Numbered from the stretch's first letter, positions 1-8,110 are shown. The stretch: 64,000 nt of DNA from Halomonas sp. 1513 (GCA_001971685.1 CP019326.1:2852001-2916000); one strand, 5' to 3'. The notes: generated by a model not told the origin, from the sequence alone. A program made the numbers and translations.

Positions 1-264
1 TATGAGGTGCTTTTCACGATCGCTAGGCCGCGGAGAGTGGTCTGGCTGACTTTCAATATGCCGTAGCTGTTTAGGCGGAACCATTTCGAGTCCGCGTGCT
101 ATCGGCGCAACATCCACCGTCGGATGTCGGCGAGGAAGACGCTGCCCACTGGCAGCCGACATACGAAAGCGCCTAGAGTGCTCACTTTCCTCTTGTCGCA
201 GCGTATCAATACGCTCTGCGGTATAGGCTTCAGCGCTATAGGTGATGGGCGTCATATCAGCCAT
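1..264 (-). CDS. Partial hypothetical protein, 5' end only, in T6SS cargo region
   Basis: An open frame of 88 codons begins at an ATG at 264 and runs off the left edge without a stop. The protein starts MADMTPITYSAEAYTAERID and is polar, rich in Arg, Glu and Pro, with no membrane segment in the visible part. Its ATG overlaps the stop of the upstream frame by 8 bases (ATGGCTGA), which suggests translational coupling in the same minus-strand operon as vgrG and the effector. I do not recognise a family. By position it could be another immunity or accessory gene of the cassette. Only the N-terminus is visible. Confidence 0.6.
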   Translation of the reverse strand, partial: MADMTPITYSAEAYTAERIDTLRQEESEHSRRFRMSAASGQRLPRRHPTVDVAPIARGLEMVPPKQLRHIESQPDHSPRPSDREKHLI

Positions 265-823
265 CAGTTGCCTCGCTATCTTGGTGCGTCATTTCATCGG
301 CCCAGTATGGCTGGCCGGCACGCGTGAAATCCGGCGTCATGGGATCGCCGGAGGCCTCCTCGGTAGGAGGCGGTGCCGGTAGCACCCGGGGTAGATCGCT
401 ATCATCGTTTTTACGCCACTGCACCCGGACTTTTAGGTGGTGAATATTACGTCGTGTCGTGGCCCTTGTCGTTTCGGGCTCTTCAGGTGCCCAAAAATAG
501 TACTCTCGACCATCCGTCGTCGCGCGCTCGAAGAGCGGCTGAGTGAGCTCGCCCAGCTCGCGGCCCTGCTCCAGCCACTGCGAATAACCCTCTTTATGGT
601 TAGTGTACTTGCGCTGGCTAACGGTCTCGAAACGGAACTTGGCCACTTGCTCCCAGCCTGGGGCCATACCGGGTAGGTTACTATTGACCACCACTCGCGT
701 ATTGGCGAAGGGGCCAGGAAACGCATCGAGCGCCTGCTGCTGTATCAGGCGCTCGACATAGGCCATTGGCTCCGAAAAGCTAAGCAATCCGATCGCCGGG
801 CGCTGCTCTACGTCTTGAGCGTT
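257..823 (-). pseudogene. Detached C-terminal part of the DUF6708-like protein (same frame, after an in-frame TGA)
   Basis: This frame is in phase with the 332-residue gene at 824-1822 and is separated from it only by TGA at 824-826. Translation straight through would add about 188 residues (continuing NAQDVEQRPAIG), giving a protein of about 520 residues. A separate start is possible at TTG 787 or ATG 763, but neither has a well-placed Shine-Dalgarno sequence. The region is soluble and charged, with no membrane segment. The simplest reading is a CGA (Arg) to TGA change or a sequencing error. The alternative is a genuinely split gene. The C-terminal half is intact to its stop at 257. Confidence 0.55.
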
Positions 824-1822
824 TCATCTCGCTGCATCGGGACCGTAGGCTTCACTAGTGACGGCCCCCTGATGGATCCCCTCATCAACTTCCAGATCAT
901 AGAGCCGAGTAGTGGGACCGTCGACGCGACAGCGCTCCTTGACCAAAGAATGCCATTGATTACGGGCGGCACGTTGGCGGGCGTATTTGGCTGTAATGTC
1001 GCGGATAAACAAGCATGGATACAAAAAGGCAAGCCCAAGAATTAATATAACTGCACGTGACTTCGGAGTTATTCCTTCTTTAACTGATTGTCGATAGCCC
1101 TCTATATTTAATGTGGCTTTTTTTTGTCTTTTCCTGTATCCCTCTAAAGCCGCTTCGCGGTTAGAATTCGACAGTGGGTTACCTTGTTCGTCGAACCAGG
1201 GCCCTCTCTCCATGTAACAACGCAAATACTCCCAAAGCATGCCCTGCGTTTCCGCGGTACGCCCCATCGGCAGGTTCAATTGTAGAGCAATCACCTCCTC
1301 CGGATACCCATAGCGCTGTAGCAACAACTGTAATGGGGTTTCTGTCATTGCTCCGGTATATTGGGTCACGGTGCGGCTCTCCTGCATCCAGGCCACCGCT
1401 TCGTCCCAAGGGACATGGTAGAGCTTGTCCTTGTCCTGGAAATAGACTTCCCTAGTTCGGCGATTAAAGCGAATGGGAGAGGAAGACGGCCAAAAAACCT
1501 CAATCAAAAAGACGGCTGTAGTAATACCAAACATTACGGCCATCGTTGTAAATACAAAGGCAACACCTTCCCAATCCTGAAAAACAATGGGGAATAATAT
1601 TAGGGACATATAAACTGCCCCTAACCCCCACACTCCTGTGAATACCCCCTTCCCCTCTTCCGCACCGCTAGATAGATCCAGATAGTGCTCGGTCTGATCC
1701 TGCACCTCACCCAACTGCATGGGCTGCTGTGCAGCCCGGCGCTTGGGAGATAATACAATCAACTCGTCGGCTAGACCTAGCCGTTGGGAGAGATTGGCGA
1801 AATACGTCTTGATGCTTTGCAT
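824..1822 (-). CDS. DUF6708-like membrane protein, candidate T6SS immunity protein, truncated by TGA
   Basis: The 332-residue product has a polar N-terminus, then two adjacent hydrophobic segments at about residues 62-80 and 86-110. Next comes a soluble region with the pattern FNRRTREVYF and PWDEAVAWM, which I associate from memory with the DUF6708 family found near T6SS cargo. Another hydrophobic stretch lies near residues 255-275. The start is ATG 1822, three bases after the effector's stop (TAG-GCC-ATG), so the two are tightly linked. A membrane protein directly behind a membrane-active effector is a reasonable immunity candidate, but that role is inference. The reading frame continues beyond the TGA, so this is probably a truncated form. 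Confidence 0.55.
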   Translation of the reverse strand: MQSIKTYFANLSQRLGLADELIVLSPKRRAAQQPMQLGEVQDQTEHYLDLSSGAEEGKGVFTGVWGLGAVYMSLILFPIVFQDWEGVAFVFTTMAVMFGITTAVFLIEVFWPSSSPIRFNRRTREVYFQDKDKLYHVPWDEAVAWMQESRTVTQYTGAMTETPLQLLLQRYGYPEEVIALQLNLPMGRTAETQGMLWEYLRCYMERGPWFDEQGNPLSNSNREAALEGYRKRQKKATLNIEGYRQSVKEGITPKSRAVILILGLAFLYPCLFIRDITAKYARQRAARNQWHSLVKERCRVDGPTTRLYDLEVDEGIHQGAVTSEAYGPDAAR

Positions 1823-1825
1823 GGC

Positions 1826-4429
1826 CTAGCCGATCTCGATTTCTATGGGTGAAAGGGTCAGGTCTGGGAACGGGCGATAATAGAGTGTGCCAGCTATCGA
1901 GCGAAGACGCTCGCCCTCCTCATTGACGTGGAACACGCGACGATAGACGGGGCGATCATGCCGATGTTGCCCACCGATATCCAGCTCGAAGTCTTCTTCT
2001 GTCCAAACGTTCTCCTCTGTCTCGGTACCCCACCACCCGGCCCGCCAGCGCTCTTCAGCCTCAAGGGTAAACATACCTGGGAAGCGCTCGGCAGCAGGAA
2101 ACTCCACATAGAGCCATACAGAGGTATATCGCGTGTTCAGGCGATGGTTCCATGTGTCCCTGCGCTCCAACCTCATCCGAGGCTGGTAGAGCAGTCGATA
2201 TAACTCATCCAGTTCCTGCTCAAGATCACCTGCCCAAGCGGCAGGGCGAGTCCCGAAACGAGTATTGCGTAACCACTGCTCCAACGGGTTCTCGCGTGTG
2301 TAGTAAAGGCTGACCGCTCCTGCGACAATCAAAAGCGTCAGACCCAGCATCAGCCCCGGCTTACCTGCCCGAGACGCTGTGCTTGCAGCCTGTAAAAACT
2401 GACCGGTTCTTAATGCCGCCTGAGCACGGCGGTATTGGATAAACGCCTTTGCGGCCAGTGCCGTCTGCCCGGCACTAAGAGTACTCATGCCCGTCAAGAT
2501 AGCTGCAGAATCGAGATCACCTTCGCCATAGCGCTCCCAGGCCATACGGCCAAAGTAGACGACATCGAATAGCGCAGTGACACTCAGGGCGACATTGGTG
2601 ATTTGCCCTAATGTAAGGTAAAAATCAAACCTTCCTCGCCAAGCCGCGGACATCCCTTGGGATAAACGCAGGTCTCGAGCATCAATCTGTGCAAAATGCT
2701 GTAGGATCGCCGTAGTTGTAGTCGCAGTACCAAATAGACCAGACCCAAATGAGCTCAGCGTTGAAATTGAACGCTCACCATCATATAGCTTAATACCGGC
2801 ATCAACTAACATCGCACCACTTAGTACTACCAAAACACTTTTAAGCGGTGCCTCACTTAGCGCACGTGTAAAGGGGTTACCCTGCGCAGGCGCCGTAGCA
2901 TCGTTGGCGGCCAATCGCAGCGTAGTCAACTGCCTACCTTCCAGATGCTGAAGAAGCTCGGGCCGCAGCCGATAGATCGTGCTTGGCGCCCCTGCTACTC
3001 GGGCGCTAGGTTCGTTGAGCCAATCGACCATCTGTCGGAGTGGTACCGCCTCGGCAGTAATAGACTGGCTGCTGCGCGCCAGGGCGGCGGCAAAGTAACC
3101 GGCCACCATCAGTTTGTGCAGTGATGTAGCGCCTAACTCCTTGAGAAAAGGCCCAATGGCAGTACCAATGGCCAGGAAGAGTCCTTCTCTCGCTGCAAGC
3201 AAGCCACTGCCAAGCTGTGAGGATAACTGATTAAGGCTGTGCGCCCAGGTTTCCCAGTCATTCGCTTGCAGACCATCGGGGACAGTTAGCATACGCTGCA
3301 CGTCACTTAACTGAAGGTGCCTGGAAAAACCTAGCAGTGCAGCCCAGAGAGAGTGTCCACCATAGTCGAAGGTGGGGCCTTCCTCCGGCTCTAATATGCG
3401 CTCGACCATAAGAGCCCCTACTTGACTCTGTACAGCCCCCAACAGAGTGGCACTCCACAACGTTTCCATAGCATCATGGTCGTCATTTCTAGACGGATCA
3501 AAGTGACTCTGAGCGGCAGCAAGCGAAGCGGGAGTGCCGCCTGTCCAGAGTGTATCCATCCAACGCTGCCAATCGTTCGTGAGAGAGGCGAGCCGTGCTT
3601 CCAGCGCCTCAATCTCTTGATCGTAGCGCTTGGCAGCCTCCTCGATTCTTGGCTGGTTGGCCAAGCTTGGCAGCTTGGCCCAGAATTCACGGTTCTGCCT
3701 AGCTAACGCCAGAATATTCTGGGCCAAGACTCTTTCTTCGCCTTCTTGGGCGAACCACGCCTCTCGCTGCGCCAACCCCTGGCGTTGTAAATGGGCAAGC
3801 TCAATCACCACTCCCCAAGGATCGTCGACAATAGCAACGGCCTGTACCTCAGCCTGGGTTAGCGTCGGCATCAGCATTTCCCAGCGCCCTAAAGACGCCC
3901 GAGGCTCGCTGCTCCAGGCGAAGGCATCATCATCCAAGGCATTCAACTCAGGAATCTCGGTGGCCCACTCCAGGGGACCACTGGATGGAACTTGCGCCGG
4001 CGTGAATTCGCGCATCAGTGCTTGGCGCTGTTCGCTATCTGCTTCTATAGCAGCATAGTGTTCATCACTCCATGGCACTGGTGACCAAGCGATGGCAGCA
4101 ACCTGTCCACATGGTAGAAACAGATAGGGACCACCACCCGGCATGATGGGATCACCTGCCCGTGAGGTCTCTTCGAGGGCTCCGTCTGCTACCTGATATT
4201 CAATCAAACGCTGCTGGCTCTCGAGCCAGACATAGCACCATCCGTCACGTAAAGGACGAGCTACATAGCGCAGCGAAATATTGAGCGAGTTATCGCCAGC
4301 GTCGATGATTGTGCCCATTAGCTCGGGCAATTCGATGCCATCTAGGCAAGGGCTTTCCAACTCCTCATGCCCGATGGCATAACGAGCAGGAATGATAGCG
4401 GCAAGTAGAGGGCATTGAGCGGCACTCAT
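1826..4429 (-). CDS. VasX-like (BTH_I2691-type) T6SS effector with C-terminal membrane segments
   Basis: The 867-residue protein opens with the pattern shared by VasX-type T6SS effectors: CPLLAAIIPARYAIG, then LRDGWCYVW near residue 60 and PGGGPYLFLPCGQVAAIAWS near 97-116. The middle (about 210-300) is helical and probably coiled. Hydrophobic segments follow at about 410-430, 525-546, 604-626 and 690-712, consistent with a membrane-inserting toxin. The last 150 residues are soluble and rich in Trp and Arg, with no motif I recognise. It overlaps the DUF4123 adaptor gene by 4 bases (ATGA), and GGAGAC precedes the start. The pore-forming role is known for VasX and inferred here. Confidence 0.75.
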   Translation of the reverse strand: MSAAQCPLLAAIIPARYAIGHEELESPCLDGIELPELMGTIIDAGDNSLNISLRYVARPLRDGWCYVWLESQQRLIEYQVADGALEETSRAGDPIMPGGGPYLFLPCGQVAAIAWSPVPWSDEHYAAIEADSEQRQALMREFTPAQVPSSGPLEWATEIPELNALDDDAFAWSSEPRASLGRWEMLMPTLTQAEVQAVAIVDDPWGVVIELAHLQRQGLAQREAWFAQEGEERVLAQNILALARQNREFWAKLPSLANQPRIEEAAKRYDQEIEALEARLASLTNDWQRWMDTLWTGGTPASLAAAQSHFDPSRNDDHDAMETLWSATLLGAVQSQVGALMVERILEPEEGPTFDYGGHSLWAALLGFSRHLQLSDVQRMLTVPDGLQANDWETWAHSLNQLSSQLGSGLLAAREGLFLAIGTAIGPFLKELGATSLHKLMVAGYFAAALARSSQSITAEAVPLRQMVDWLNEPSARVAGAPSTIYRLRPELLQHLEGRQLTTLRLAANDATAPAQGNPFTRALSEAPLKSVLVVLSGAMLVDAGIKLYDGERSISTLSSFGSGLFGTATTTTAILQHFAQIDARDLRLSQGMSAAWRGRFDFYLTLGQITNVALSVTALFDVVYFGRMAWERYGEGDLDSAAILTGMSTLSAGQTALAAKAFIQYRRAQAALRTGQFLQAASTASRAGKPGLMLGLTLLIVAGAVSLYYTRENPLEQWLRNTRFGTRPAAWAGDLEQELDELYRLLYQPRMRLERRDTWNHRLNTRYTSVWLYVEFPAAERFPGMFTLEAEERWRAGWWGTETEENVWTEEDFELDIGGQHRHDRPVYRRVFHVNEEGERLRSIAGTLYYRPFPDLTLSPIEIEIG

Positions 4430-4968
4430 AAAACAGTCTCCGCAGGCGAGAGAGAGGCCAGTTGGCGCTCATTGAAAGTAAACAGAGGGAAAAGCGCATC
4501 GTCGTCAGGTTCTTCCCATGCCTGCTTTCCCGATAGCGGCGTCCAGGCTCCTTGCTGTGGGAATAGCTGGAGAGATTCAACTCCCCCCCAAAAGGCATCT
4601 GGAAAGACGTTCTTCTCAATCCCCCTCTCCATCACCCGACTATCGGCATAACGAAGCCACAATGTCCGTTCCATAGGGCCGCGTATCAACAATCGGCGTC
4701 GCCAGTAGGCTGCTAGCTCATAGGGTGTTAGTGAACTCGTAAAGCACCAGGCATAGCGCAAAGGTGGCTCATTCGCCTTCCAGCGTTCGAGCATCTCGCT
4801 ATTAGCATTTACACGAGCCAACAGTGGTCCAGCGCCGGCGAGGGCTTCATAGGTGGTGCCTTGTAGTATCGAAATGACTTCTTCGGCCATCCCAGAGGCG
4901 TACAGTGCCCGCATGGCGTGAGGGTTCAGCTTTCCGTCTACCATTATCCAGCTACTGGGTTCTGCCAT
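4426..4968 (-). CDS. DUF4123 T6SS effector adaptor/chaperone
   Basis: This 180-residue protein has the DUF4123 layout: an N-terminal alpha/beta region (SSWIMVDGKLNP), a central region ending LWLRYADSRVMERG at about 124-136, and a C-terminal region following FWGGVESLQLF. DUF4123 proteins load a specific effector onto the tip of VgrG. The gene sits exactly between vgrG and the effector, overlapping vgrG by one base (TGATG) and the effector by four. This order strongly suggests it is the loader for the 867-residue effector. Base composition is lower in GC than vgrG, matching the effector instead, so adaptor and effector probably travel together. Confidence 0.85.
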   Translation of the reverse strand: MAEPSSWIMVDGKLNPHAMRALYASGMAEEVISILQGTTYEALAGAGPLLARVNANSEMLERWKANEPPLRYAWCFTSSLTPYELAAYWRRRLLIRGPMERTLWLRYADSRVMERGIEKNVFPDAFWGGVESLQLFPQQGAWTPLSGKQAWEEPDDDALFPLFTFNERQLASLSPAETVL

Positions 4969-7109
4969 CAGGCTTCTCCCTTGGCGTTACAAACCTCACA
5001 GACCCCTTCGCCAAGTTGGGCAGCCTCATGCAGCACATAGTCCTGCTTAAGCAGTGCAGCAGGAGCCTTGAAAGCAACATGTGCACTTTCTTCCGCCACT
5101 GCTCTTCCCGGCAGCAGCGGCGTTTCGGCGGACTGGCCGGAGCCCGAGCCGGGGCTGCCGCCGGCGTTGATCTTGACGCTGGGGCCGCTGATGGTCACGC
5201 CGCCGCCGTCGAGCTTGAGGAAGCTGCCGCCGGCGTTGAGGGTGAGTTCGCTGCCGGCGTCGAGCACGACCTTGTGGCCGGCCTTGATATGCAGTTCGCG
5301 GCCGCTTTCGGTGAGCCAGGCCTGGCCGGCCTTGACGTGCAACGTGCCCTGGACGATCAGGTGCTGGCTGCCCTCGGTGTGCTCATGGCGCTGGCCGTGG
5401 ACCGTGTGGTGATCGTCGTTGTCGATCTCGCTGATGCGGTCGTTACGCACGCTGAGGTAGCTGTCGTTGCCGACGGCCTCGGTGCGGTCGTTGTTGGTGA
5501 GCAGTTCCAGGTCCTTCTGGGCGTGCAGCCAGATCTGCTCCTGGTCGGCCTGGTCCTCGAAGCGCAGCTCGTTGAAGCCGTCGCCCTGGTGGCTCTGGGT
5601 GCGGATCACGGTGCGGGTCTTGTGCTCGGGCAGCGTGTAGGGCGCGGTATTGACCGCATGGTAGGTGCGCCCGGTGATCAGCGGCTGATCCGGATCGCCC
5701 TCCAGGAAGCTAACGATCACCTCATGCCCAATCCGCGGGATGGCGATGCTGCCGTAGCCGCCGCCGGCCCAGCCCTGGGCGACGCGGATCCAGCAGCTTG
5801 CGGTGTCATTAGGTTCGGCGTAGCGGTCCCAGGGGAACTGCACCTTGACCCGGCCGTGTTCGTCGCAGTGGATCTCTTCGCCCTCGGGGCCGACCACGAA
5901 GGCGACCTGGGGGCCGTCGACGCGGGGCTTGGGGTCGGGTTCGGGCCGCCAGGCGGCGTCGCCGGGGGTGAGCACGATCTGGTTGTAGTAGCGGGTCATG
6001 GCTTCCGAGCCTGCCCGACCCCGCAGGCCAGCGCTATCTGACTGGGTGACACCGTCCTCTTCCAGGGCCTGGGGCTGTTCACCGCGGTGGATGACCCGCA
6101 CCACCTGCCAGTCGCGGTTGAGGCTGTCGGCGTCGTGGTCGCTCAGCGTGAAGCGGCTGCCGGGGGCGAGCTCGGGCAGGTCGCTCTCGGCCTCGGCGGT
6201 GGCGGCGTCGCGGCGCAGCGCGTCGAGACGGATGCGGGTGAAGGGCTCGCCGGAGGCGTCGTGCTTGTAGCGCCCGGGGTAGTCGTAGTGCTCGTACTCT
6301 TTATTAACGACGCCACGTTGCGCATGTTCCTCGAGGCCCCCGGCCACCTGTTCGTGAAGCTGGGCCTGATGTATTTGTGAATAGCCCGGCTGCTTGAAGG
6401 AGTAGTCCTTGAGGGTGGCGCTGGCCGGGGCGACCCGGGCGACCTGCTTGAGCCGGCGCACATGGCGGGTCGGGGCGCTGCCGCCGGCGCGGCTGTGGTA
6501 GCGGCGCTCGCCCAGCGCGGTCAGCATCTGCGGGTCGTCGGCGAACACCAGGCGGTGGGCGCCGCCGACCTCGTCCTCGCCTTTTTCGAAAAACTCGTGA
6601 AAGTAGAGCAGCCCCTCTTCGGCGGCCAGGCGCTGGATAAAGGCCAGGTCGGTCTCGCGGTACTGCACGCAGTATTCGCGCTCTTCGGGCTCGCGGGTGA
6701 CGGCGAAGGCGACGTCGGTGATGCCGCGCTCCTCGCACAGGGTGTTGATGATGGTCAGCGGCGAGACCTGCTGGAAGATGCGCGAGTTGTGGCGCAGCGA
6801 GAGGCGCCACAGCGCCGGGCGGATCACCAGCGAGTAGAAGGTGCGGCGGTGGCCGCGGTCGCCGCGGCTGAACTCGGCGGCGATGCCGTGGATGCGGCGC
6901 AGCGCTTCGCCGTCCTGCCAGATCGTCAACGTCAGCTCGCGGTCGAGGAAGGCCTCGGGGCTGAGGTCGGGGTCGCGGCTGGCGAACTCGACCGCGAGGC
7001 GGAACGGCGCCGAGAGCGACTCCTCGAGGGTGAAGTCGATCACCGCCAGGTCGAGGGCGTCGTCACTGGCCTGGGCCAGGGTGAACTGCAGTCCGGTTGC
7101 GTGGGCCAT
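4968..7109 (-). CDS. vgrG: VgrG, T6SS tip spike protein (TssI)
   Basis: The 713-residue protein has the full VgrG plan. A gp27-like head occupies about residues 1-330 (RRIHGIAAEFSRGD, SRIFQQVSPLTIINTL). The gp5 OB fold follows at about 390-480 (DEHGRVKVQFPWDR, GYGSIAIPRIGHEVIVSFLEG), then a beta-helix stalk with repeated LTNNDRTEAVGND and LKLDGGGVTISG units. Beyond the stalk is only a short tail of about 65 residues ending CEVCNAKGEA, so this VgrG carries no enzymatic extension. Cargo must therefore bind through the DUF4123 adaptor. The gene is GC-rich through the stalk, and the composition changes in the tail. It forms the puncturing tip on an Hcp tube. Confidence 0.95.
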   Translation of the reverse strand: MAHATGLQFTLAQASDDALDLAVIDFTLEESLSAPFRLAVEFASRDPDLSPEAFLDRELTLTIWQDGEALRRIHGIAAEFSRGDRGHRRTFYSLVIRPALWRLSLRHNSRIFQQVSPLTIINTLCEERGITDVAFAVTREPEEREYCVQYRETDLAFIQRLAAEEGLLYFHEFFEKGEDEVGGAHRLVFADDPQMLTALGERRYHSRAGGSAPTRHVRRLKQVARVAPASATLKDYSFKQPGYSQIHQAQLHEQVAGGLEEHAQRGVVNKEYEHYDYPGRYKHDASGEPFTRIRLDALRRDAATAEAESDLPELAPGSRFTLSDHDADSLNRDWQVVRVIHRGEQPQALEEDGVTQSDSAGLRGRAGSEAMTRYYNQIVLTPGDAAWRPEPDPKPRVDGPQVAFVVGPEGEEIHCDEHGRVKVQFPWDRYAEPNDTASCWIRVAQGWAGGGYGSIAIPRIGHEVIVSFLEGDPDQPLITGRTYHAVNTAPYTLPEHKTRTVIRTQSHQGDGFNELRFEDQADQEQIWLHAQKDLELLTNNDRTEAVGNDSYLSVRNDRISEIDNDDHHTVHGQRHEHTEGSQHLIVQGTLHVKAGQAWLTESGRELHIKAGHKVVLDAGSELTLNAGGSFLKLDGGGVTISGPSVKINAGGSPGSGSGQSAETPLLPGRAVAEESAHVAFKAPAALLKQDYVLHEAAQLGEGVCEVCNAKGEA

Positions 7110-7250
7110 GGGTCCCTCCAGGCGAGTAATGAGGCGTCAGCCGGCGCGCCGTGCCACCCGGCAGGTTACCGTTCGCCGGGCAGCACGCAAGCGGCCCGGG
7201 GCAACTGTCGTCGATCACTGATACGGCGTATGGGCGATCGCTTACATATG

Positions 7251-7285
7251 CTGATGCCAGGGCTATAAGCGAGCCCTGGCATCAG
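7251..7285. repeat. Perfect 14-bp stem-loop in the hcp-vgrG gap
   Basis: CTGATGCCAGGGCT at 7251-7264 is exactly complementary in reverse to AGCCCTGGCATCAG at 7272-7285, with a 7-base loop. It has no T-run on either side, so it is not a standard intrinsic terminator. It could stabilise the upstream hcp transcript or attenuate readthrough into vgrG. Confidence 0.7.
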
Positions 7286-7346
7286 GTCTTGCACGAAAAC
7301 TGGCTGCGCTCGTCGAGTTTTCGAACAAAACCTGGCACGTCGATAA

Positions 7347-7395
7347 GGCATGGCGGTGCTCGGGTTGCGAGCCATCGGGTGAGCCCCGCCATGCC
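7347..7395 (-). terminator. Stem-loop just after hcp
   Basis: GGCATGGCGG at 7347-7356 pairs with CCGCCATGCC at 7386-7395. Four more pairs (GCTC/GAGC) follow inside after one mismatch. It begins 8 bases past the hcp stop on the minus strand but lacks a clear T-run. It may set the higher level of hcp relative to vgrG by partial termination or RNA protection. Confidence 0.5.
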
Positions 7396-7403
7396 CTCGA
7401 GGC

Positions 7404-7922
7404 TTACGACTCGAGCGGGGCGCGCCAGTCGTCGGACCCTGAGGTGCCGGCCACGGTGTGCTCCCAGTCGATCTTGCGGTAGGAGAGCGAGACGTCCATC
7501 AGCTGGGTGAACTCGGCACTGTTGGCGTCCTGGGCGTGGGGCATGCGCAGGTTAATGTCGACGATGGTGGCGTCGGTCAGGCTGGTGGTGAAGAAGTGCT
7601 CTTGCTTGCCTTCCACCGAGGTGCGGTACCACTTCAGCTCGACCTTGGGCAGCATTTCACCGGAGGCCAGGGCGTTGTACATCAGCGGCACGGCCTTGTT
7701 GAGGGCCACGGTGAAGATGAACGGCTTGTGGGCGCGCTGGCCGGAGGGCTGGCCGGACTGCGGATCGGTGGGCACGGTTACGACGTGCTTGAATTCCTGG
7801 ACCAGCATCTCGTCTTCGTGGCCTTCGACGTAGATGTTACCCACGGAGTCGGGGGTGAAGGCGCCGGCGGTGATGTTGCCCTGGGTCTGGCCTTCGATGC
7901 TGATGTAACAAGGTGTAGGCAT
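7404..7922 (-). CDS. hcp: Hcp, T6SS tube protein (TssD)
   Basis: The 172-residue protein is a canonical Hcp1-type subunit, beginning MPTPCYISIEGQTQGNITAG. It carries the family patterns EGHEDEMLVQEFKHVV and KPFIFTVALNKAVPLMYNALASGE, and ends in the strand region VSLSYRKIDWEH. Hcp forms stacked hexameric rings that are propelled with VgrG at the tip. An AGGAGAAG ribosome site precedes ATG 7922. The gene stands 294 bases upstream of vgrG with hairpins between. No contractile sheath or baseplate genes are visible in the window, so this is an hcp/vgrG cargo island or the end of a larger locus beyond the left edge. Confidence 0.96.
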   Translation of the reverse strand: MPTPCYISIEGQTQGNITAGAFTPDSVGNIYVEGHEDEMLVQEFKHVVTVPTDPQSGQPSGQRAHKPFIFTVALNKAVPLMYNALASGEMLPKVELKWYRTSVEGKQEHFFTTSLTDATIVDINLRMPHAQDANSAEFTQLMDVSLSYRKIDWEHTVAGTSGSDDWRAPLES

Positions 7923-7968
7923 GAATCTTCTCCTGGTGGTTGAAAACGTCCGGTGGACGCCACTTATA

Positions 7969-7986
7969 GAGCACCCCTCATGCCAG
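7969..7986 (-). promoter_or_regulatory. Candidate sigma-54 promoter for hcp
   Basis: On the minus strand this reads CTGGCATGAGGGGTGCTC. It has the -24 GG and -12 GC elements separated by the required 10 bases and deviates from the TGGCAC-N5-TTGCW consensus at two positions. A start about 12 bases downstream would give an hcp leader of roughly 40 nucleotides. Sigma-54 control of hcp operons is known in Vibrio cholerae (VasH). Confidence 0.6.
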
Positions 7987-8048
7987 AAAACTAATAAGTT
8001 AATGCATTCAATTAGTTATAGACTTTCGTCGCACCATGACTAAGAAAG

Positions 8049-8110
8049 ATTAGGCAACTTGTTGCCCAGGGCGAGCAAGATCTTGCCCGCTGGGCAAGAA
8101 GTTGCCTAAT
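8049..8110. repeat. 62-base imperfect palindrome upstream of hcp
   Basis: ATTAGGCAACTT at 8049-8060 is repeated inverted at 8099-8110. After one G/G mismatch TTGCCCAG pairs with CTGGGCAA, and the centre is CAAGATCTTG. It lies between trpE and hcp, about 65 bases upstream of the sigma-54-like site. It could be a terminator-type hairpin for trpE, an activator-binding site for hcp, or a small mobile repeat. Confidence 0.6.
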
